From Areca catechu (lineage: Eukaryota > Streptophyta > Magnoliopsida > Arecales > Arecaceae): a stretch of 64,000 bases of DNA. Shown piece after piece: positions 55,938 to 64,000 of this stretch. The stretch lies in contig CM038040.1 in NCBI GenBank assembly GCA_021397845.1, positions 65,335,966 through 65,399,965 of the forward strand, given 5' to 3'. The notes under the pieces were generated by a model. That model had not been told where the DNA came from. It saw only the letters and a list, made by a program, of their open reading frames with translations, and did no database searches. Position 1 is the stretch's first letter. Each line of letters opens with the position of its first letter. The translations under genes were made by a program, and so were the position numbers.

Positions 55938-57527
55938 TGATGGGGACATCAGATCAGACATAAATTTCAAGCTCCAATTTTGTTCTCTAAGTCATGTGTT
56001 GGTTAATTTTGAGTCCTGTAATGGAATTTAATTTTGAGTCCTGTAATAAAGTTAGTTCAACAATTGAGTCCTGTAATAAGTTGAGGCAAGAAGTCCAGTT
56101 GAGTTGTCTCAACCTTATGAGTCCTTAAGTTTATTTGAGTCATATAAGTATGTTTCTAGTCAAGTTTTGTATAAGAAGAGGATTACCAGACCAGAACATT
56201 TACCAGGCCACTCCACCAGAACTAAGTTCAAGTACCTGGACCCTTGTCAAGCCCCTCCTAGCTATGCCGCTCAGGAGGTGGGCCTTCATGCCGCCAAGCC
56301 TAGGTACCTGGACCTGTTGCATGAAACCCTAACCTAGTCTAGTCTTTTTGTGGGAATAAATCAATAACATAATATGAAATCATTGTTTATTTTAATATGA
56401 TTTTGTTATACTTCTTATATCATTCATCTGCATGCATCATGTTAGAGTCCCGTCCCTCATCAATTTTGGTATCAGAGCTTAGGATTAGGGCATGTTCTTG
56501 CATCATAGTCTAGATTTCTGCATGCCGTGTCCTGCATAACCAGTCAAAACATAGGATTGTTTTCCCATCAAATGTTTCTATTTTTTTCTGATTTTCTTGG
56601 TGATTATCCTATGTTTTGTGCTATATTTTTTTGTTATTTTTGTGGAAATTTTCAAATCTTAAAATAAACAAAAAAATAGTAAAAATAAAACCCTAACAAA
56701 AATCTGCATCCCGTCATCTGCATTAGGGGTCTGAGTTTAGTTCTGTTTCATCAACTTAGGCATATTGTTTTTCTCTAAAATATTCTGCACGTATTTTATG
56801 TTGAGTCCTCTATTTTCTCAGCATTTTAGTTAATTTTTACAAGTCAAAGAAAAAAAAATTAAAATCTGCATCTTAAAAACTCTAACCAGAATTCTATGTT
56901 TTACTGTACCTAATTAAAAACCCTAGGTTTTGCATCATCATACCATTATTGTTTTGCATGAAATTTGGTAGAAAGCATCCTCACACATCATTCTCTGTTA
57001 TTTAAAATTCATAGAATTTTTATGCATTAAAAACCATGTTAATTTCTGCATCCAAATAGACCCACAATTTCAGTTTCGGTGATTCCTGCATACCTGACTA
57101 AACCAAACCTAACTTACAACCAAACCCCCCCAAACCTAAGCCAATTCTGTGTGCTCACCTAACCAACTCAAATCTAAATTGCCACATCATAAAAAGTCCA
57201 AAAAAACTTTTATTCACTATTTTGTTATTAGACTGCATCAGGTTCATTGATTGTGCATCATGTCATCTAAACTAATCTTAAGGGCAATTTCTTATCTCAG
57301 CTTAGGGCAGGATTTCATCCCCTATCCTGGGCCCAAAACAACCACCTTGTATCCGTACCCAAATCTTTAATTAAAATCAACTAGCAACCTAATTTGCTCT
57401 AGTAACCTAGGGACACCAACAGGTCGGGTCAGAGTCTAGTGAGGGAACTAGTGCACCCAACCCATCATCTATTACTGAAAGCTGGTGTCTAAGGTTAGAG
57501 GTCCAGAGGCAAACGCCCTAAGTGGAT
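55938..57527 (+). mobile_element. Gypsy element: 5' LTR, primer site and leader only
   Basis: The LTR (55938-56462, 525 bp) starts TGATGGGGACATCAG and ends CCCTCATCA, with 5-bp inverted ends. An exact tRNA-Met primer site (tggtatcagagc, 56467-56478) follows. The leader to about 57527 shares words in order with the leader of the minus-strand chromovirus-type element: gcccaaaaca-c, aactag, 'agggacacc', ggtcgg, 'agtgca', 'attactg' and 'tggtgtct'. They are therefore related families. The element stops just before gag, where a copia LTR begins. Within the LTR, 'gagtcctgtaat' repeats three times (56011-56075). Confidence 0.65.
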
Positions 57528-57539
57528 TATGAAAGTTAA

Positions 57540-59789
57540 AACAGGATTGCAAGTGCCTACACTAAGCATGCAACAGCACAAGGAGCAGGTATGTATTTTA
57601 AAATAATTTTAAAATAGCAGCGAAAAAATCTACTCCGCACAGGATCTAACATATTCAAGATGCATGTATAAGCATAAGAAGGCATGAAAGGGGCATGTAA
57701 TATTTATAAACAATTTGATAGACTTAGATCTAGGCATGCATGAAAAATAAAAATAGATATTTTACCTTATTCCTGCTTGGAATAAAACAGGGATAATGCT
57801 GGAATAGCTGGAATATCTGGAATAACTTTATTCCAGTCTTCTTCTTCCAGCAACCGATTGGAAAGCTTTTCTTCCTCTCTTCCAAGTGCAGCAAACTCAA
57901 ACCAAAGATGGCAACACTTTGGTCTCTCCTTAAGCAACAATATCAAGGTAACTACTTGATAGATCTTGCTTCAAAGGAAAGCTTTTGGATCATTTGAATA
58001 CCCTTTATCTCTTCTCCAAGAGCAGCAAGATCAATTCTGCAACCAAAAAAAAAAACAAACAAACAAAACAGCAGCAATGGTGATTGAAGTGGCTCACAGG
58101 TGCTCAAGAGAACACCCTCTAGAGGGGGGACACGCCTGGGCTTCCTCTGATACGGCTTCTCGCACGATGCTAGTCGCCGGAAACCACTTGAACCGATGAG
58201 ACGGGAGGAAGAAAAACAAAACACCTTGTTATGTAATTTGTTTTCTCCAAAATAGAGCTACTTCCACCGATTGAGCACCACCAATTAACAGGGAATCAAG
58301 GAATTATTTCACTCCCAATCTCTCAACAAAAACAGGCCAAAAAATTCCTAGTTGAAAGGATGGTTGAACCTCTCTAAAGAAGAAAAATCACCCACAGTAT
58401 TTCACCGCCCAGAAATATAAACAGCGTGAACAATGAAACCGATCATTTTTTGGGAGCTGAGAAGACACGCTGGGAAAATGAAAAGCCACACGGTTTAAGA
58501 ATGAATCGAATTCGTTTTCAAAGAAGCAATGAAGAGCCTTAAATGGTGGTTTAATTTAGCCAAAATGAGTGGAAAAAAGGAAAAGAAAAGATACTTAAAA
58601 AAAAAACCCTATTCGCCCAAGCCTTAATTACCGTGTGAATGGTTCAAACCCGATTCACAACCGGTTCAAAAAATTCCCAAACCAGTTCTAAACTGGTTCA
58701 CAATAAAATTAGATCAAAATCTAATTAATAAAAGGCTTGGTCAAGTCCTAGTTACCCAGGAACAATTTCCAGTGGACCCGAACAATTTCTGATCGATCCA
58801 AAATCAGGTCAGACACCGTGTGCTCAATCAAACCATTATCGAAATGATTCCTAATCATAAATCGGTACCTGGATCAGGGAGAAATCCTCTATGGCGTGTG
58901 ACCTCATAGGTTCGAACCTAGGCGGTAGCACTGGAACAATTCCAGTACCAGCACAAGATACCATCTAGCAATGGATCCTGGCATCCGGATAGGTCGAAGA
59001 TGCAGGAGCAATCAATCAAACCTCTGGCATATGGTTATCATATAATTCATTCCTTTGACCTCCAATGCTCAGGATGACCTAGGGTTATACTACCAACCCT
59101 AGTTGAGTCAATCCCACAACATGTCTCAACCTTGCAAGTCCAGTGACTCCTCACTAGGACTACCCCGGTTGAGGATTTGCTAAATTGAGACACTGCGAGA
59201 TATTCAATCCAAACTTATTCGGACAAGTCAATTCCATCTTGGTCCACCACTGCTCCACAAGTACTTGCCTGTACCCAGAAACCTTCCATCACCAGATTAA
59301 AAATTCGGGTAGTCCGGCATCAAAGCACAAGGAGTTACTTGCAAGCTACCATGATGACCTCAGGTCGGAGAGACACATGTACCCATATCCAATCGTGAGT
59401 ATCCCTTTGGCAGAAAGGGGGTACACGGAGTCACATTCAATGAAATATCATATATCCCATTTGTAAATCACATCAGTGTCACCACACTCCTTTGGTCAAG
59501 AGGACAACCAAACGATATGAACCACAACAACCTACATTTGATACATTGCCATCCAGTACAATGTATCCTTTGGTCGTGAACCTGGTTTAAGGACCACTCG
59601 ATATATCCTCTCTATATCGAAGTCAGTGTAGTCCTAAGGACTTCATCACATGGAAAAGAGTTCATTACAGGGAAACATCAGAATGTGATGAGTTACCAAA
59701 ATAATATATATTAATTCATACAAAGAGTACAATACTTAGCTCAACCACCTACAGCCTAGGCGATTGGCTTTGTGATACAATTCCCAACA
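57540..59789 (-). repeat. 3' LTR (minus-strand sense) of the copia element
   Basis: In element sense it starts TGTTGGGAATTGTATCAC at 59789, right after the purine tract. The other border is less certain. It probably lies near 57540, where gcctacactaagcatgcaac-type sequence starts and gypsy leader similarity stops. At about 2.25 kb it is long, so another insertion inside it is possible. No host gene was found in it. The ORF-like stretch at 57966-58199 is not supported. Confidence 0.5.
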
Positions 59790-59802
59790 ACTCCTACTTG
59801 TA
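59790..59802 (-). promoter_or_regulatory. Polypurine tract
   Basis: The minus strand reads TACAAGTAGGAGT directly before the LTR start, close to the usual ACAAGTGGGAGA of this copia group. Confidence 0.65.
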
Positions 59803-60389
59803 CTAAAGCCATCGGAACAGTATCTAATATCCATTTCTCTTTTACAAAAGTCGAACTCTTTTATTCCGAGGGCTTTAGTAAAAATGTTGGCCAGATTTTT
59901 CTTTCCATCGATCTTCATAAGATTGATGTCACCTCATTCTACGATCTCTTGTACGAGGTGGTAGCGCCGCTGAATATGCTTGGTGCGGTGATGAGCTTTC
60001 GACTCCTTAGCTTGAGCAAAGGCTTTAGTGCTGTTACAGTACACTGAAATAGAACCATCTAGGGAAGATGCCAGCCCTAGCTCTCCAAAGAATTTTCGTA
60101 ACCATATGGCTTCCTTCGCTGCATCTGATGCTGCAAGGTATTCTGCCTCGTAAACCGAGTCTGTAACTGTCGCTTGCTTGGAACTTTTCCAGCAAATCAC
60201 TCCTCCATTCAGGATAAATAAAAATCCTGACACACTCTTGCTATCATCTCTGTCTGACTGGAAACTAGAGTCAGTATACCCTACAAGTTTCAAGTCAGAT
60301 TCTCTATAAATCAGCCATTAGTCTTTAGTATTTCTCAAATACTTCAGAATGGACTTAACCACCTTCCAATGCGCCTCATCTGGGTCAGA
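59803..60389 (-). pseudogene. Copia RNase H
   Basis: On the minus strand KLVGYTDSSFQSDRDDSKSV, then GVICWKSSKQATVTDSVYEA, EYLAASDAAKEAIWLRKFFG and KESKAHHRTKHIQRRYHLVQ. The catalytic Asp (Y-T-D-S) and Glu (E-A-E-Y) are kept. Downstream NLANIFTKALGIKEFDFCK is the conserved end of pol. A stop near 60320 separates it from RT, and another frame break lies at about 59930. Confidence 0.8.
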
Positions 60390-61500
60390 CTAGTATCTGC
60401 TCACTACTCCTAGTGAGTATGCCACGTCTGGTATAGTACATGTCATAGCATACATGATGGAGCCTACTGCAGAAGCATAAGGTACTCTACTCATGCGCTC
60501 TCTTTCTTTAGGAGTTGTTATACAATCCTTCCTGGAAAGAGTAATTCCAAAACCTATCGGAAGATAGCCTTTCTTGGAATTTTTCGTGCTAAACTGTTTC
60601 AGCACGGTATCAATGTATGTAGACTGGGACAATCCCAGAAGCCTCTTAGATCTATCTCTATAGATCTTTATACCCAGTATGTAAGAAGCTTCACCCAAGT
60701 CCTTCATGGAGAATTGAGATGATAACCAGACCTTTATTCCTTGTAATGCTGCGACGTCATTCCCGATTAAGAGAATGTCATCAACATACAGTACCAGGAA
60801 TACAATCACAGAACCATTAACCCACTTATAGATGCACGGTTCTTCTCCATTCCTAACGAAGCCATACGATTTGATACACCTATCAAACCGTAAGTTCCAA
60901 CTTTGAGATGCTTGCTTGAGTCCATAATGGAACTCTGCAACTTGTATACTTTTGACTCATATGAGGATGTAAACCCTTCAGGTTGTATCATTACACCTCC
61001 TCTTCCAGCTCCCCATTTAGTAAAGCGATTCAGACATCCATCTGTCATATCTCATAATCAAAATATGCTGCTAAACCAAGCATGATCCGAATGGACTTGA
61101 GCATTGCCACAGGGGAGAAAGTCTTGTCATAATTGATACCATATCGTTGACGATATCCCTTGGCAACCAGACGGGCTTTATAGGTCTCCACCTTCCCATC
61201 TGCCCCCTTTTTCTCTTGAAGATCCACTTGCACCCGATGGGTTTAATCCCTTCAGGCGGATCAACCAATGTCCATACATTGTTGATCTTCATGGACTCCA
61301 TTTCGGATCGCATGGCTCCAAGCCATGCCTTAGAGTCAGATCTCTGAAGAGCATCCATATAGGTGATCGGATCCTCATTGTTCTCGTCGAGCTCAACAGG
61401 ATCGTCGTCCCGGACCAAGAAACCATAGTATCTATCCGGCTGACGCGGTACTCTACCGGATCTAATAATGGGTTCTACGTGTGATCCAATCACAGTCGGT
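60390..61500 (-). pseudogene. Copia reverse transcriptase
   Basis: WLGAMRSEMESMKINNVWTL, then DPPEGIKPIGCKWIFKRKRG, a one-base frame break near 61210, and VETYKARLVAKGYRQRYGIN with YDKTFSPVAMLKSIRIML. After a damaged stretch (60810-61045), the catalytic FLVLYVDDILLIGNDVAAL, WLSSQFSMKDLGEASYILGI and MSRVPYASAVGSIMYAMTC are open to SLGVVSRY. The Y-V-D-D box is intact. Three or more breaks make it non-functional. Confidence 0.8.
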
Positions 61501-62640
61501 TCTATGATGTCCTTAGAGTGTACAGGTTCTTATACTGGTTGAACTTCACCAAGTTCAATCTTAGAGGCTATAGTTCCTTCTCCAAGGAACTCCTTTTTCA
61601 AAAAGATAGCCCTAAGAGCGATGAACACTTTTTGTTCATCCTCCAAGTAGAAGAAATACCCTTTGGTTTCCTTAGGGTAACCAATAAACAGGCACCGATC
61701 AGACCTAGGACCAAGTTTATTTGAGTCTAAATGCTTTACATAAGCCGGACAACCTCAGACCCGAAGGTATGAGATTGAGGGCTTACGTCCAGTCCACATC
61801 TCATATGGAGTGGAGACAACAGACTTACTCGAAACATTATTTAACAAGTCACAAGCTGTTTCAAGTGCATATCTCCAAAAGGATAGCGGCAGAGTTTCAA
61901 AGCCCATCATGGATCGAACCATGTTCAACAGGGTTTGATTCCTCCTTTCGGACACACCATTCAACTGTGGTGTTCCTGGAGGAGTTCAGTGAGAGAGAAT
62001 CCCATTCTCCTCAAGGTATGTCAAAAACTTACCAAATAGGTATTTACCACCTCGATCAGATCAAAGGGTTTTAATATTTTTTCCAGATTGTTTCTCTACT
62101 TCATTACGATATCATTTGAATATTTCAAATGACTCAGATTTATGTCTCATCAAAAAGACATAACCAAACCTCGAAAGGTCGTTTGTAAACATAATGAAAT
62201 ATCTATATCCACCTCTGGCACTAACTGTCATGGGTCCGCATACATCAGTATGTATGAGACTCAGAAGTTCTATAGCTCATTCATCTTTGCCAATAAAAGG
62301 TGACTTGGTCATTTTACCAAGTAAACAGGATTCACAAGTAGGTAGTGATTCAAAATCACTGACCTTGAGGAGGCCTTCTCCTCGTAACTTGTTTATCCTA
62401 TTCTGGTTTACATGACCTAGCCTACAGTGCCAAAGATATAGATCACTGACATTTTCTAACCTTGGGTGTTTGCTAGATATGTACATTACACTAACAGGCT
62501 GTGATAGTACATAAATGCCATTATTTAATTTAGCTTTTATTATCACAGAGTTATTCAAAATAACTTGGCAAATATCTCCTTTTATTGATAGTTCAAAACC
62601 ATAATTGGCCAAAAGGCCTACAGAGATTATGCACATAATG
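61501..62640 (-). pseudogene. Copia GAG-preintegrase and integrase
   Basis: LYLWHCRLGHVNQNRINKLR and CESCLLGKMTKSPFIGKDE form the H-x-R-L-x-H and C-x2-C zinc region. A TGA at about 62277 follows where Arg is expected. The core continues LIHTDVCGPMTVSARGGYRY, then with stops to LNGVSERRNQTLLNMVRSMM (the Glu motif) and FWRYALETACDLLNNVSSKS. A TGA near 61755 replaces the Trp before GCPAYVKHLD. The terminal linker, EPIIRSGRVPRQPDRYYGF, is open. Confidence 0.8.
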
Positions 62641-62665
62641 AAACTAGGACAATAATGACAGTCGA

Positions 62666-63742
62666 CTAACTCGACAGTACAGGACTCAACGACAAGCTCA
62701 GAACACCGATCGCCAATACTAGAACATGATTTCCATTCCCAACACTTAGGAACTGTTCCCCATCCTTGAATCTCTTGCTAACATGCAGTCCTTGTAACGA
62801 ATTACAAACATGAAAAGGACTACCGGTATCCAATGCCCAGTTAGCAGTATCACAAATAGAGAAATTACAAGGTTTTATCATATAAATACCTTGTCCAGCA
62901 GTCTGCTGCTTTCCCTTCATTGGCCTGTTTGGGTATAGGGATGCTTGGTAAAGAGGACAGTTCCTTTTCCAGTGTCCCCACTTCTCGTAGTAGAAGCACT
63001 CTGTAGAAGATTGGTCAGCTTTCACTTTCCTGGTCTGACTCGGGCCAGGAGCATTCAGCACCTTCTTTTCCTTTCTTTTATTCTTTTCTTTCTTAAAGGG
63101 ATGACGACCTCTAGAACCTCCCACTAAATTCACCACCCCCTTGTTCAGTTGGTGGTCTTTCTCGTAAGTCTGCAGTAATCCCATCAAACCATGGTAATTG
63201 ACTGCAGGCTTGTTCATTCTGTAATGGTCGAGAAAGTCAAGATAGGAGGAGGGTAGAGAATTCAAAATCGCATCCTTGCCGAGCTGCTCGTGTAAGGGAC
63301 ATCTGAGCTTGCCCAACTTTTCAATCAACTCGATCATGTAAAATACATGATTAGTGACAGAACCACCATTCGGCATCTTAGCATTGTAGATGGCACAAGA
63401 CACTTTGTACTGCTCTACATCATCTGGTGTGCTAAAAGATTCCTTCAACTTTTGAAGAATCTCTTCTGGTTGGGCCTCCTCGAACTTGTGACTAAACTCG
63501 TCGTTCATTGCTACTAGCATGATGCATCGAACAGTAGTCCTATCAGAAACCCACTTCTGATAAGTATCCCTGACCGAACTCCGAGCATTCGCAGAAGGGA
63601 TTTCAGGTGCCGGATCCGTTATCACATAAAGGATCCGTTCATGCTCCAGGACAATCCTCAACTTTTGATACCAGCTATCAAAGTTGTGACCCTTTAACTT
63701 CTTGTTATTGAGAAGTGACCGGAGCAAAAAAATTGAAGACAT
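62666..63742 (-). pseudogene. Copia gag and protease
   Basis: A 358-codon frame starts MSSIFLLRSLLNNKKLKGHN at 63742. The UBN2-type gag core has NFDSWYQKLRIVLEHERILY and EEILQKLKESFSTPDDVEQY with no stop. The zinc knuckle is CFYYEKWGHWKRNC, its second Cys changed to Tyr. The protease motif ALDTGSPFHVCNSLQGL is intact (D-T-G-S). A frameshift near 62697 ends the frame inside the protease, and the rest (VELVDCHYCPSFIM) is readable in another frame. Gag itself could still be made in full length, apart from the damaged knuckle. Confidence 0.8.
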
Positions 63743-64000
63743 CTGAAAGGAAAAATAAGACCATATAAGAGTATGAATTAATCAATTAACCAAAAGACTT
63801 GGACTTTAGTCTAAAGGTCTCTCCCACTAATTTTTTAGATTAGGAGCCTCTAACTTCAATCCGTGAAATCACTATTTCATGGTGGGTACTAAAATCCAAT
63901 AGACCACGTATGAGCCCGACTATGGCCAACTCATCCATACACACCTAAAGGTAGGTTCACTAACCAATTACTTCCTTAAGCAACTTCCAGTAAATTATTT
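63743..64000 (-). other. Copia 5' leader, continuing past the window
   Basis: Non-coding and AT-rich. The primer site and 5' LTR are not reached before the window ends. Confidence 0.5.

Larger units (their letters stand above)
57540..64000 (-). mobile_element. Ty1/copia element on the minus strand, cut by right window edge
   Basis: Read on the minus strand from the right edge: leader, gag with protease, integrase, RT, RNase H, purine tract, 3' LTR. The 5' LTR is beyond 64000. The protein sequence is close to the common plant gag/pol of TNT1-94 type (gag block CFYYEKWGHWKRNC, protease LDTGSPFHVC). Several stops and frameshifts exist, but long stretches are open, so it is younger than the SIRE element. 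Confidence 0.75.

Noticed and set aside
57966..58224. Frames on both strands with an AACAAAACAGC-rich centre
   Set aside because: They lie within the copia LTR and show no conserved motif.

Overview
This window looks like plant nuclear DNA from a heterochromatic, gene-poor region. It is almost entirely nested and decayed transposable elements: Ty3/gypsy, Ty1/copia, L1-type LINEs, CACTA and hAT remnants, and MITEs. A monocot is most likely, perhaps a palm. That guess rests on the TTGGTATGCCAGGTAGGGG primer site of the large gypsy element and on degenerate 'taccggtatc' sequence near 9.7 kb. It is recognition by eye, not proof. No rRNA, tRNA, CRISPR, phage or bacterial feature was seen. Only one stretch, around 23.25-23.76 kb, looks like a host gene, and it carries an apparent frameshift.

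Layout. 1-2937: 3' part of a Tat-lineage gypsy element, cut by the left edge, with a spliced gene on its antisense strand and a 575-bp 3' LTR. 2938-6684: AT-rich DNA, then a CACTA remnant (start of a TnpD-like exon, subterminal repeats, CACTA terminus) carrying a small hAT-like element. 6685-9909: AT-rich DNA with a possible copia LTR remnant and a satellite-like degenerate repeat. 9910-21684: a complete but dead Tat-lineage element (LTR, gag, protease, RT, RNase H, second RNase H, integrase, 57-bp repeat array, antisense spliced gene, PPT, LTR). 21685-24877: spacer with a MITE and the host gene candidate. 24878-26327: 3' LTR of a SIRE-type copia element. 26328-31240: 5'-truncated L1 LINE with an RNase H domain. 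31430-32182: tandem duplication with a MITE in one copy only.

33098-50315: a long, decayed SIRE-type copia element on the + strand (two LTRs, gag, protease, duplicated integrase segment, RT, RNase H, env-like region). It is split by a minus-strand chromovirus-type gypsy element at 38088-44649 that has lost nearly all of pol but has both 1364-bp LTRs and a perfect 5-bp target duplication. 50380-51228: a second copia fragment. 51525-54012: a second LINE remnant. 54013-54190: hAT transposase C-terminus remnant. 55938-57527: 5' LTR and leader of a gypsy element related to the chromovirus above. 57540-64000: minus-strand copia element, cut by the right edge.

The most unusual system is the antisense gene carried by both Tat elements. 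It encodes a gypsy-type 'Transposase_28'-like domain followed, across introns at matching places, by a coiled-coil tail. Extra antisense ORFs are known in Tat elements. The matched splice sites seen here in two different families, with a TATA box on the antisense strand of one, suggest a gene that was under selection. Many stops in the dead elements fall at codons expected to be Gln or Trp, as methylation-driven C-to-T decay would produce.
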